A stretch of DNA of 64,000 nt. Origin: Campylobacter hominis ATCC BAA-381. Lineage in GTDB: Bacteria > Campylobacterota > Campylobacteria > Campylobacterales > Campylobacteraceae. Within the stretch, counting starts at the first letter, position 1. Each line of letters begins with the position of its first letter. The notes under the pieces are model-generated. The model was not told where the DNA came from, made no database searches, and saw only the letters and a program-made list of their open reading frames with translations. Shown here in pieces: positions 17,519-26,368 of this stretch. Both the position numbers and the translations under genes were made by a program. Location of the stretch: assembly GCF_000017585.1 (NCBI RefSeq), contig NC_009714.1, forward strand, positions 806,001 through 870,000, read 5' to 3'.

Positions 17519-18691
17519 TTGAAAAAGCAAATTCTTTTAAGTCATGGCGGTGGCGGTGAAGAGATGAACAGTCTTATAAATGATACTATTTTTAAAGCAT
17601 TTGACAATGAAATTTTACGCAGAGCAAACGATTCGGCGATATTAAATTTTCCGCTTGATTTAGATAAAAATTTTGATATTATAAGCGCAAATTTTGGTGA
17701 TAAAACGGATTATTTTAATGAAAAATCTCAAAATTTTGACGTTTCAAATTTAAACGGACAAAATAAAACGGACAATATGAACTTCAATGTGCAAAATTGC
17801 CATAATAAAAAAAATACTCAAATTTTATGTGGAAATTTAGCTTTTACGACTGATTCTTTTGTGGTTACACCGCTTTTTTTTAATGGTGGAGATATAGGTA
17901 AAATCGCAGTTTGCGGTACAGTAAATGACTTGGCGATGGTTGGAGCCAAACCGCTTTTTTTAAGTTGTGCGTTTATAATAGAAGAAGGATTGGAGATTGA
18001 CACTTTTGAGCGAATTTTAAATTCAATGGCAAAAACCGCAAAAGAAGCCGGCGTGAAAATAGTTTGCGGCGACACAAAAGTCGTTCCGCGCGGTTCAGGT
18101 GATCAAATCTTTATAAATACAAGCGGAATAGGGCAAATTTTAAAAGCCGGAGTGCAAATGGATTGTGTAAAAAAAGGCGCAAAAGTATTGATAAGCGGCG
18201 ATATAGGAAGACATGGCGCCGTAATAATGGCAGCGCGCGATGAAATTTCGGTAAGCACGGATTTAAAAAGCGATTGTAAACCTTTAAATGCCGCTGTAAC
18301 AGAGCTTTTAAAAAATGATGTCAAAATCCTTGCTTTAAGAGATGCGACGCGTGGCGGTTTATCAGCAGTTTTAAATGAATTTGCACAACATTTGAATTGT
18401 GAAATTTCAATCCGTGAAAATGATATAAAAGTGGCGCCTGAAGTGCTTGGAATATGTGAGCTTTTGGGTTTTGAGCCATATGATTTGGCAAATGAGGGCA
18501 CATTCGTGGCATTTATAGAAGACGGCGACGAAATTAAAGCGCTTGAAATTTTACGAAAATTTAACGAAAATGCCGCAATTATCGGCGAAGTAACACAAAA
18601 TGAAAAAGGACGGGTAATTTTACAAAATGCTTATGGAACCGAGCGGTTTTTAGAATTTCCAAAAGGCGAGCTTTTGCCTAGAATTTGTTAA
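17519..18691 (+). CDS. hypE: Hydrogenase maturation protein HypE with an N-terminal insertion
   Basis: HypE dehydrates the carbamoyl group on its C-terminal Cys to a thiocyanate that donates CN to iron. The C-terminus ends in the required PRIC. Other motifs are LSHGGGGEEM at the start, the FTTDSFVVTPLFF segment with GGDIGKIAVCGTVNDLAM, and DATRGGLSAVLNEF. The start is TTG 17519 behind aaaggaga. At 390 residues it is about 55 longer than usual. The extra is an Asn/Lys/Phe/Asp-rich stretch at about residues 46-100 between the FPLDLDKNF and GNLAFTTDSF segments, like the hypF insertions. It is separated from hypD by a reverse-strand operon. Confidence 0.95.
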   Translation: MKKQILLSHGGGGEEMNSLINDTIFKAFDNEILRRANDSAILNFPLDLDKNFDIISANFGDKTDYFNEKSQNFDVSNLNGQNKTDNMNFNVQNCHNKKNTQILCGNLAFTTDSFVVTPLFFNGGDIGKIAVCGTVNDLAMVGAKPLFLSCAFIIEEGLEIDTFERILNSMAKTAKEAGVKIVCGDTKVVPRGSGDQIFINTSGIGQILKAGVQMDCVKKGAKVLISGDIGRHGAVIMAARDEISVSTDLKSDCKPLNAAVTELLKNDVKILALRDATRGGLSAVLNEFAQHLNCEISIRENDIKVAPEVLGICELLGFEPYDLANEGTFVAFIEDGDEIKALEILRKFNENAAIIGEVTQNEKGRVILQNAYGTERFLEFPKGELLPRIC

Positions 18692-19009
18692 TTTTTATTT
18701 TTTAAATGCAAAACGGTAAATTTTATAATCTATATTTTCTCAGTAAGAAAATTTATCTAAAAAGCTTTTGATTAAATTTTATGCCTGATTTTTAATACTG
18801 TAAAATTTTAAAAAATACGCATTATGTTAATAAAATTTTAAATCGTTCGGTTTTTACATGAAATTTTCACATTAAAACTAGAAAATTTTAAATTTTTCAG
18901 TTTGTAAAAATTTATAAAAATCTTTTTAAGTGTAAGTTTAAATTAAGTTTCTCAGTTATTAAAAATTTAAAAATCTTAATCGTCAAAATTTATAAAACAT
19001 ATTTTTTAG
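18692..19009. other. Intergenic region between hypE and the permease
   Basis: About 318 AT-rich bases between convergent genes. I see no gene, RNA or strong terminator hairpin in it. Confidence 0.45.
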
Positions 19010-20251
19010 TTAAAACAATATTTCAAAAACTACCGTTGCGATTGTAAATATTCCAAAAACGGCAATAAAAATATCGGCTGAAATTTTACGATATTTTTTC
19101 AGCGCTGGCACTTTGTAAATGCCATAAACCGGAAGCAAAAACAAAATAGCAGCTATAATCGGTCCTACGAACATATCAATAATTCCTAAAATGCTTGGAT
19201 TTAAGTAAGAAAAAATAAGCATCGTGATGTAAAAAAACGCTGCAATGGCTATGTTTAAAGGTTTTTCTTTTGGTAAAGGCGCTTGGAATTTCAAATAAGT
19301 TTTATTTACAATTCCGTTCAGTCCTTCACGTGCCCCGAAATAGTGTCCGAAAAAACTAGTCGCGATTGCCAGAATCGCAATTAAAGGCGCAAAATAGCTG
19401 ATTATCACATCATCGAATTTATTTGCAAAATAGCTTACTATCGGTATATTTTGCTTCGCCGCTTCACTAAATTCATCAGGATTCAGGCTTAGCACACAGG
19501 AAATTACAAAAAACATAATAAAAAACAGTAAAATAGTCGCATTTTTAAATAAAATTTGATTGCATTTGAAATCTTTCAACGTATTTCCGTAGCGTCTTTG
19601 CATACTTTGCGCAAAAGTCGAAACCGCGGGCGTATGCTCAAAAGAAAACGCAAGAACCGGAAGTGAAAAGAGTATGCTTAGAAAAAAATCTTTTGGAGTC
19701 GGAAAGTTGAAAAAAGCCGAAATTTGCCAGTGCGGTACGAGATATAAAGAAAAAATCAAAAGCAACGCACAAAGCGGATATGTAAGCCATTCACAGACTT
19801 TTATCACAAGATCTTCTTTAAAAATCATTACGAAAATCATCGCCGAAATTATGATAAAACAAACCGCAAATCTGCTTATTTGCGCGATTTCAAGTTGATT
19901 TTGCATAAAACTTATCAGTGTATTTGTGATTCCGACGCCATACATTATGCAGGCTTGAAAAAATACGAAAAAATATAAAAATGTGATGATAATGCCGGCT
20001 TTCGCGCCGAAAAATTCTTCACTGACTTCGCTGATATCGCTTTGCGGCTTTTTTGAAGCATTGCAAAAACGAGCCAAATTTCGGTGGCTTAAAAATGCCA
20101 TTGGAAACGCTAAAAGTGTCATTACAAGCACGGGATAAATTCCAAAAGCACCGGCTTTTATCGGCAAAAATAAAATTCCCGCTCCAACAGCAGTTCCAAA
20201 AAGCGACATCATCCAGCGTAAATCGTATTTGTTAAATTTTTTATCGTCCAT
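19010..20251 (-). CDS. sdaC: Serine/threonine permease of the HAAAP family (SdaC-like)
   Basis: This 413-residue inner-membrane protein has about 11 hydrophobic helices. The N-terminus (RWMMSLFGTAVGAGILFLPI) and LSHRNLARFCNASK resemble the SdaC/TdcC proton-coupled serine/threonine transporters. Later segments (SFEHTPAVSTFAQSMQRRYG, TSFFGHYFGAREGLNGI) also fit. Serine is an important carbon source in Campylobacter, but the serine dehydratase gene sdaA, often adjacent, is not present here. It is a single-gene unit preceded by aaggt and an AT-rich leader. Confidence 0.88.
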   Translation of the reverse strand: MDDKKFNKYDLRWMMSLFGTAVGAGILFLPIKAGAFGIYPVLVMTLLAFPMAFLSHRNLARFCNASKKPQSDISEVSEEFFGAKAGIIITFLYFFVFFQACIMYGVGITNTLISFMQNQLEIAQISRFAVCFIIISAMIFVMIFKEDLVIKVCEWLTYPLCALLLIFSLYLVPHWQISAFFNFPTPKDFFLSILFSLPVLAFSFEHTPAVSTFAQSMQRRYGNTLKDFKCNQILFKNATILLFFIMFFVISCVLSLNPDEFSEAAKQNIPIVSYFANKFDDVIISYFAPLIAILAIATSFFGHYFGAREGLNGIVNKTYLKFQAPLPKEKPLNIAIAAFFYITMLIFSYLNPSILGIIDMFVGPIIAAILFLLPVYGIYKVPALKKYRKISADIFIAVFGIFTIATVVFEILF

Positions 20252-20787
20252 TTTTTACCTTTAAAAAAACTGAATTCTACCGAAAAAGGCTTAAAATTTG
20301 CGAAATTTGATTTAATGTGCAAAAATAGCAAATCAAAATTTTTTGAAATTTATACCATTTTTGAGCTGATTAAAAAAATAACTATATTTCATTTTAAATT
20401 ATGTAAATTTATGCATTTTAAATATTACCATGAACTTATAAAAATTTTAAAATAAATAAAAATAAAATCTTATTTTTGATAAATTTCTATAAATATAATT
20501 TTGCCTGAATATAAATGTTCGTTGTACGTGCGTTTCAAACGTGCATTAAAATTTTAATAAACAAAGTTTGTGACAAATGCCGTAATAAGCTTGAAATTTA
20601 GCTACGCATAAAAAATAGTTACAATTTCATGTAATATCGGTGAGAACTATCTTTTAAATTTTATTAAAATCTTTTATATCTTTAACAAATTTATTAAACG
20701 GTGCTACCGATTTTTGCTCTTATATTTATGTAAAATTTTAAATAATTCGGATCAGTATAAAAATGCGAAATATTATAAATCAAAAAA
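20252..20787. other. Intergenic region between the permease and the TPR-like gene
   Basis: About 535 AT-rich bases hold the permease promoter. A short acgtgcgtttcaaacgtgca stretch near 20526 stands out by GC content, but I can assign it no function. No gene or RNA is seen. Confidence 0.4.
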
Positions 20788-21447
20788 TTACTCTTTTTTA
20801 AATTCCACATTTCCTTTATTTATGGCGTCTATGATATTTTTCGCTTCTTCGTTATTCGGATAAAATTTTAGAAAAGTTTCAAATTCATCTTTTGCGGCTG
20901 TTTTATTATTATCTATCAAATATGTTACGCCAAGTCCGAAATGCGCACTTTTATCGCCAAGTTCAACGGCTTTTTTAAGATGAAATTCAGCTTTTTCGTT
21001 GCGAGCCGAATTTCCAAGAAACTCGCCGTAAATTCTATGTAATAATGCGCTGTTTTTATCATTTATAATCAACTTTTCAAATATTTCGTCTGCTTGTGGC
21101 GCAAAATTTCCAACATCAAGGTTATAAGCTATCACAAAAAGTTTTGCTTGCGAAAAATCAAACTGCTTTTTCAGATTTTCATCAAACGTTTTATAAAATT
21201 TTTCACGCAAAAAGTCAAATACATTCAACAGTGTTTGCGAATCGCTTTTTGCGCGGTTTTTATCCGAGTTTGTATCAAAAAACGGCGGATAAGAATTAGC
21301 GTGTTTCCAAAGATTATCAACCGATTTAAAAATTTCATCGATTTTAATACTGTTTTCTGTCAGCATTTTTTCGTGTTCATACGGAATATAAGGCTTTGCG
21401 TTAAGTGAGTTTATCAAAAACAACAGTATCAAAAACAATTTTTTCAT
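20788..21447 (-). CDS. Secreted TPR-like protein
   Basis: This 219-residue protein has an N-terminal signal peptide (KKLFLILLFLINSLNA) and a helical C-terminal half with tetratricopeptide-like repeats (EKAEFHLKKAVELGDKSAHF, AAKDEFETFLKFYPNNEEA). It is therefore probably periplasmic and mediates protein-protein contact. No catalytic motif is visible. It is transcribed alone, between long AT-rich regions, with gggaaaaat before the ATG. Its partner is unknown. Confidence 0.75.
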   Translation of the reverse strand: MKKLFLILLFLINSLNAKPYIPYEHEKMLTENSIKIDEIFKSVDNLWKHANSYPPFFDTNSDKNRAKSDSQTLLNVFDFLREKFYKTFDENLKKQFDFSQAKLFVIAYNLDVGNFAPQADEIFEKLIINDKNSALLHRIYGEFLGNSARNEKAEFHLKKAVELGDKSAHFGLGVTYLIDNNKTAAKDEFETFLKFYPNNEEAKNIIDAINKGNVEFKKE

Positions 21448-22105
21448 ATTTTTCCCTTATATGGATTTTGCGATTATTTTATCTAAAATTTATTAAAAGT
21501 TTATGTGTAATGTTTGCGTAAGGTTGTGGCGAAATTTTTATAAAAACAGCGGCGTGAAATTTTAATTCAGTAAAAAAGAGTGCAAAAACTTAAAAATGTC
21601 ATTTTTGTATCAAAATTTTATTAACATTTTAAATTTTTATTTAGATTTAAGTAAAAAAATAGCCGATATTTTCTATAAATTTTAAATTATTAAAATTTAA
21701 ATCGCGCTAAATATAAAATTTCAGTGCCACTGGATTTAAAATTCAAAAAAATTCTTAAATAAAATAAAAATTTAAAAATACATTGAAAAATATTTTATAT
21801 GTAAACAAATTTATATTTACATGCATTTTTACAAAACTGAAAAGTGATTTGTGAAGTTGTCTGCAAAATGCTAAAATCAAGATACAAAATTAAAATCGGC
21901 TTGTAGAATTTAAATAAATCGCGTATTATAATAGCTTATTTGCGGAACTAATCTTTAAATTATTTAAAAATTCGTTGACAAATCATAAAAATCAAAAAGC
22001 GAGCATTTGAAACTGTTTTTAAGTTTAAATATTAAATTTTTTAAAACTGACTTGCGGTTATTAAAAAAGCAAAGCGCTTTAAAAATCGCGCCTTGCAAAT
22101 AAATT
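21448..22105. other. Intergenic region before the sulfur operon 3' end
   Basis: About 658 AT-rich bases. Near 22060-22075 a short AAAGC/GCTTT inverted sequence is followed on the reverse strand by a T run and could be a weak terminator for cysK. Otherwise I see nothing. Confidence 0.4.
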
Positions 22106-23020
22106 TTATTTAAAAAGTTCCGTTGAAAGATATCTCTCTCCGGTATCGCATAAAATAGTAACTATCATCTTGCCTCTGTTTTTTTTGCGAGCGGCTACGA
22201 CAGAGCTTGCATACACATTTGCTCCGCTTGAAATTCCAACCAGAAGTCCTTCATATCGAGCTAAATTTCTTGACGCATCAAAAGCGTCTTCATTGCTTAC
22301 GGCAATTACCTCATCAATCAGACTTTTATCCAAATTTTCAGGAATGAAATTCGCGCCTATACCTTGAATCTTATGCGCGCCTGCATTTCCTTTGCTAAGA
22401 AGCGGTGAACTTGCGGGTTCAACTGCTATAGCTTTTATATTCGGATTTTTGCTTTTTAAAAACTTGGCGATTCCGCTAAAAGTGCCACCAGTGCCGAACG
22501 AAGCGACAAAAATATCAACTTTGCCTTCTGTTTGTTCCCAAATTTCAGGTCCTGTTGTTGCGAAATGCGTTGCAGGATTTGCAGGATTACTGAATTGACT
22601 TGGAATAAAAGAATTGGCGTTTTGACCTGCAAGTTCATTTGCTTTATCTACGGCTCCTTGCATACCGAATTCCGGCTTCGTAAGCACAATTTTAGCGCCA
22701 TAAGCGGATATTAAATTTCTTCTTTCCACGCTCATTGAGCTTGGCATTGTAAGAGTTAGATTAAGTCCGAATTTAGCGCAAATCATAGCAAGTCCGACAC
22801 CTGTATTACCGCTTGTCGGCTCAACTATAAGCGTTTTTTCGTTTATTTTTCCTTTATTCATCGCATCTTTTATTATTCCCCACGCTATACGATCTTTTAC
22901 GGATGAGCTTGGATTTGTAAATTCAGCTTTGGCTACGATTGTAGCGTTGTCGCCAAATGTGTTTATGCGCACAAGCGGCGTATTTCCTATAAGTTCGGTT
23001 ACGTCTTTTGCTATTTTCAT
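22106..23020 (-). CDS. cysK: Cysteine synthase A (O-acetylserine sulfhydrylase)
   Basis: CysK converts O-acetylserine and sulfide to cysteine with pyridoxal phosphate. The PLP lysine is Lys42 in SSSVKDR, and the substrate loop TSGNTG lies at 69-74. GTGGTFSG and the late GISSGAN motif are present. The 304-residue length is typical. It follows the Rrf2 regulator by nine bases in the operon metY-rrf2-cysK. The matching serine acetyltransferase cysE is at 56.9 kb. Confidence 0.95.
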   Translation of the reverse strand: MKIAKDVTELIGNTPLVRINTFGDNATIVAKAEFTNPSSSVKDRIAWGIIKDAMNKGKINEKTLIVEPTSGNTGVGLAMICAKFGLNLTLTMPSSMSVERRNLISAYGAKIVLTKPEFGMQGAVDKANELAGQNANSFIPSQFSNPANPATHFATTGPEIWEQTEGKVDIFVASFGTGGTFSGIAKFLKSKNPNIKAIAVEPASSPLLSKGNAGAHKIQGIGANFIPENLDKSLIDEVIAVSNEDAFDASRNLARYEGLLVGISSGANVYASSVVAARKKNRGKMIVTILCDTGERYLSTELFK

Positions 23021-23029
23021 ATTTTTCCT

Positions 23030-23443
23030 TTATATTACAAAATTTAAAAATTTTTCTTTTGTTTGGACAAATTTTTCATAATCACTAAGCGGAATTTCAA
23101 GAGTTTTTTTGATTTTATTATTTAAATCGTCAAAAAATCGCTTTAAATTTTCGTTTTTGATATCCAAATTTGTCATTACAAGTTCGCCTTCGGTAGCGTT
23201 AAAAATATCGCCGAATGTGATTTCATTCGGTTTTTTAAGCAGAAAATATCCACCGTTCGGTCCGCGTAAAGCTTTAATTAAACCTGCTTTTCGTAAAGCG
23301 TTTATAGCCTGTTCCAAATAGTTTTTACTTTTTCCTAGCGTATCTGCTATGCTTTTTATGCTTACAGGCGCGGTTTTATCGCCTTTTGAGATTTCAAGCA
23401 TTATTATTGCCGCATAAACGCCGCGCTTTGTAAGAAATGTCAT
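23030..23443 (-). CDS. Rrf2-family transcriptional regulator, CymR-like
   Basis: This 137-residue protein has the Rrf2 winged-helix (FLTKRGVYAAIIML, SIADTLGKSKNYLEQAINALRKAGLI, RGPNGGYFL). The cluster-binding Cys residues of IscR and NsrR are absent, so it probably does not carry an Fe-S cluster. CymR-type members control sulfur genes, and this one overlaps the metY stop by four bases and precedes cysK, so control of this operon is a reasonable inference. The effector is unknown. Confidence 0.88.
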   Translation of the reverse strand: MTFLTKRGVYAAIIMLEISKGDKTAPVSIKSIADTLGKSKNYLEQAINALRKAGLIKALRGPNGGYFLLKKPNEITFGDIFNATEGELVMTNLDIKNENLKRFFDDLNNKIKKTLEIPLSDYEKFVQTKEKFLNFVI

Positions 23444-24711
23444 TTAAGCGCCTCGGAAAGGTCATTTATAAGATCTTCAGCATCTTCAAGTCCTACACTA
23501 AGCCTAATCAAACCTTCGCTTATTCCGCTGTCTTTAAGCTCCTGTTTTGAAAGTTGAGAGTGCGTTGTGCTTGCAGGATGAGTTATGATTGATTTGCTGT
23601 CACCGATATTTACAACAACGGCGAAAATTTTTGTGCTGTTTAAGACTTTTTTTGCAAATTCATAATTTTCCACTTCAAAGCTTAAAAGTCCGTTTGCAAG
23701 TCCGTTTTTGAAATTTTTGCTTACAAAATCGTAATTTGGCGAACTTCTAAGTCCCGGATAATTTACGCTTTTTACTTTCGGATGATTTTGCAAAAATTCT
23801 GCAATTTTCAATGCATTTGATGAATGTTTTTGAACTCTTATGCTTAGGGTTTCAAGCCCTTGAATAAGCTGAAATGCGTTAAACGGAGAAAGTGTCATAC
23901 CGAAATCTCTTAAAACTCCAAGTCTAAGTCTAAGTGTAAAAATGTCGAATTTATCTGCCAAAGCAGCATAAACAAGGCCGTGATAACTTAAATCAGGTTC
24001 ATTAAAATGTTCGTAGCGCGGATTTTTAACAAGTTTTTTGTTTAGAGTTTTACTTGAAACAACAACACCGGCGATGCTTAATCCTTGACCGCTTATATAT
24101 TTACTTGCACTGTGAATTACAACGTCCACACCGTCCTTAAAAGGTGTATATAAAATCGGTGTCGCGCAAGTATTATCTGCAATCGAGACAATGCCGTATT
24201 TATTTGCAATTTTTGCAATTTTTGGCGTATTTGCCACTGAAATTTGCGGATTTGAAAGAGTTTCAAAAAATATCGCGCGAGTTTTATCATCTATTTGAGA
24301 TTCAAGATCGTCAGCTTTTTCCGGATCAAAAATTCTGGTTTCTATACCGAAACGTTTCAAAGAATGCACGAAAAGCGTGCTTGTACCGCCATATACTTTG
24401 TTTGATAAAATTACATTTTCGCCCGCTTTTACCAAATTTGCAATTGCTGCAAAACTTGCTGCTTGTCCGCTTGAAGTCGCAATTGCAGCTGCTCCGTCTT
24501 CAAGAGCTGAAATTCTGGCTTCAAAAACATCTGTTGTCGGATTTGTAAGACGTGTATAAATTTGTCCGATATTGCGCAATGCAAAACGATCCGCGGCGAT
24601 TTCACCGGTTCCGAAATCATAAGCTGTAGTTTGATAAATAGGAACTGCCATTGCTCCAAAACCGCTTTTTTGATTGTAACCATAATGAGTTGCAAGAGTT
24701 TCCTGTTTCAT
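23440..24711 (-). CDS. metY: O-acetylhomoserine sulfhydrylase
   Basis: A Cys/Met-metabolism PLP enzyme that makes homocysteine from O-acetylhomoserine and sulfide. The PLP lysine is about residue 204 in SASKYISGQG. Other family motifs are YTRLTNPTTDVFE and the GVVVSS strand. I choose ATG 24711 (MKQETLATHYGY), which has aggaaaaaa before it and matches the family N-terminus; an upstream ATG at 24771 would add an unlikely basic leader. The 423-residue length is normal. It is the first gene of the sulfur operon; its substrate would come from MetX, encoded at 41.9 kb. Confidence 0.93.
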   Translation of the reverse strand: MKQETLATHYGYNQKSGFGAMAVPIYQTTAYDFGTGEIAADRFALRNIGQIYTRLTNPTTDVFEARISALEDGAAAIATSSGQAASFAAIANLVKAGENVILSNKVYGGTSTLFVHSLKRFGIETRIFDPEKADDLESQIDDKTRAIFFETLSNPQISVANTPKIAKIANKYGIVSIADNTCATPILYTPFKDGVDVVIHSASKYISGQGLSIAGVVVSSKTLNKKLVKNPRYEHFNEPDLSYHGLVYAALADKFDIFTLRLRLGVLRDFGMTLSPFNAFQLIQGLETLSIRVQKHSSNALKIAEFLQNHPKVKSVNYPGLRSSPNYDFVSKNFKNGLANGLLSFEVENYEFAKKVLNSTKIFAVVVNIGDSKSIITHPASTTHSQLSKQELKDSGISEGLIRLSVGLEDAEDLINDLSEALK

Positions 24712-24933
24712 TTTTTTCCTTTTTTTGAAAAATTTTCGCAAAATATTAGCACTAAATTTTAAAAATGTCAATAATTTGTATATATTTTTAAAATGATTAT
24801 ATATAATGATTTTATGTTTAATTTTTAATATAGTATTTAGTTTAAATATATTTATTAAAGAAAAATTTATAAATAAAAATTGTCAAATTTCATCTCATTT
24901 TATATAATGTAAATTTTATAAGTAAATTTTAGC

Positions 24934-24939
24934 TATAAT
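24934..24939 (+). promoter_or_regulatory. -10 box of the HAD-phosphatase operon
   Basis: A perfect TATAAT in tttagctataattttt lies 23 bases before the TTG start at 24962, with a T-rich upstream region as is usual for Campylobacter sigma-70 promoters. Confidence 0.55.
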
Positions 24940-24961
24940 TTTTCGTAAAAAAGGTTGAATT

Positions 24962-25291
24962 TTGGAAAATAGACAAGATAGAATCAAATATATAAGGGCG
25001 TTAGAAAGATTTTCAGGCTCAGTAATAAATTTACTTAAAAAGGCGGATTTCGATGATGAAATTTTTCGTGCGCGCGTTGCAAAAAATTATGAAATTTTAA
25101 AAAAATGCGAAGCCGTATTTTTGGATCAGCCTTATACAAAAGCGCTTGAAAATTTCGTTAGAAATGTCATTAACAGCGAATCTAAAAGCAAAGACGAACT
25201 TTTAAAAGAAGCAAACGCTTTGCAAAAACTTAAAAATAAAAAATACCGTAAAGATAAACATAAAGTTGATTTTCTAAAGGAATTTGAATGA
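24962..25291 (+). CDS. Small conserved hypothetical, coupled to HAD phosphatase
   Basis: This 109-residue, highly charged and probably all-helical protein starts at TTG 24962, shortly after aaaaaagg. It has no membrane segment and no motif I can name, and its C-terminus is strongly basic (LKNKKYRKDKHK). Its stop overlaps the HAD gene ATG by four bases, so the two products are probably made together. Function unknown. Confidence 0.75.
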   Translation: MENRQDRIKYIRALERFSGSVINLLKKADFDDEIFRARVAKNYEILKKCEAVFLDQPYTKALENFVRNVINSESKSKDELLKEANALQKLKNKKYRKDKHKVDFLKEFE

Positions 25292-25917
25292 AAGTTATTA
25301 TTTTTGATATGGATGGAACGCTTATAAATAGCGCAAAAGCGATATATTGTACGATAAATGCTTTAAGACGGAATATTGGTTTAAAAGAAAATCTAAAAGA
25401 AGATTTCATAATAAAAACTATAAATGATCCGAAAAAAGATATGATTTTTGAATTTTACGGCGTGAGAAATGTTACAAAAGAGCAAAAGTATGAATTTGAG
25501 CGTGAATTTATAAAAAACTATAAACTTCACGCGAAGCTTTACGACGGACTTTTTGAAATTTTACAAAAATGCCGCGACGAAGGATATTTTATAGCAGTTG
25601 CAAGTAATGCGCCTGAAATCAGTTTGCGTGAAATTTTGGAAATTAACGGTGTTTCGGAATTTTTTGATTTAATAGTAGGCGTTGATAAAAATATGCCGCC
25701 AAAGCCCGATCCTGCGATGCTTTTTAAGGTTTTGGAAATTTCAGGTGCCAAACTTAACGAAGCGATTTTTTTAGGCGACAGCAAAAAAGATGAAATAGCC
25801 GCTATAAAAGCTAAAATGCCTTATATTCAAGCAACTTGGGGTTTCGGACAAAAAAGTGAAATTTCACAAAATGCAAAAACTCCTGGCGATGCGTGGAAAA
25901 TAATACAAAAAATGTAA
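25288..25917 (+). CDS. HAD-superfamily hydrolase, phosphoglycolate-phosphatase-like
   Basis: The 209-residue protein has motif I at the N-terminus (FDMDGTLINSA, nucleophile Asp7 and Asp9), motif II around VASNAPE, the Lys of motif III in the PPKPDP segment, and motif IV as GDSKKDE. The helical cap between motifs I and II places it in the subfamily that includes Gph and PgmB. It probably removes phosphate from a small metabolite; the substrate cannot be told from sequence. Confidence 0.88.
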   Translation: MKVIIFDMDGTLINSAKAIYCTINALRRNIGLKENLKEDFIIKTINDPKKDMIFEFYGVRNVTKEQKYEFEREFIKNYKLHAKLYDGLFEILQKCRDEGYFIAVASNAPEISLREILEINGVSEFFDLIVGVDKNMPPKPDPAMLFKVLEISGAKLNEAIFLGDSKKDEIAAIKAKMPYIQATWGFGQKSEISQNAKTPGDAWKIIQKM

Positions 25918-26080
25918 AATTTCAGATATTTTTTAAATTTAAATATTTCAGCCTTAAAAAAGTATTTAACAATAAAATTTTATAAAAATTAAACTTTTTT
26001 GCAAAATATATGTTTCATAGAATTTAAATTTTTGAAAAGTTCGGTTTTACTTAACTAATAAAATTTAAATATTTTTTGGT

Positions 26081-26086
26081 TATAAT
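26081..26086 (+). promoter_or_regulatory. -10 box of the DUF2018/ispB/hemA operon
   Basis: TATAAT in ttggttataattataaa lies 29 bases before the GTG at 26115. This would drive the long run of genes to ubiD. Confidence 0.5.
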
Positions 26087-26114
26087 TATAAAATTTTTTA
26101 AAAAAGGGCGAAAA

Positions 26115-26366
26115 GTGGAAATTTTTGAGGGAAATCCCAAAGATAAATTTTTTGATATAATCTTTCATGCAAGTAAAACATTAGTTGAAAATGAGATAGA
26201 AAACCTGCTTATGCGCGCTGTCGCACTTGAAAATTTATGTGAAAAGGCAGGAATTGACGAAACTGAAATTTTTAATTTTATCGTAGAAAATCCGGATATT
26301 ATGGAAAATGCGCTGAACGATAAATATATCGAGCTTACCGGAAATATTTTAAGCAATAATGAGTAA
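26115..26366 (+). CDS. DUF2018 family protein
   Basis: This is an 83-residue helical protein. IFEGNPKDKFFDIIFHASK near its start is very close, as I recall, to H. pylori HP0242, the DUF2018 structural prototype and an intertwined homodimer of unknown role. I take GTG 26115 as the start, because aaaaagggcg precedes it and the family begins at this point. An upstream TTG at 26076 lies in the promoter. It directly precedes the polyprenyl synthase gene. Confidence 0.85.
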   Translation: MEIFEGNPKDKFFDIIFHASKTLVENEIENLLMRAVALENLCEKAGIDETEIFNFIVENPDIMENALNDKYIELTGNILSNNE

Positions 26367-26368
26367 AA

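Noticed and set aside
24712-24933. SAM or similar riboswitch upstream of metY
   Set aside because: The leader has no GC-paired stems or conserved aptamer core that I can see.
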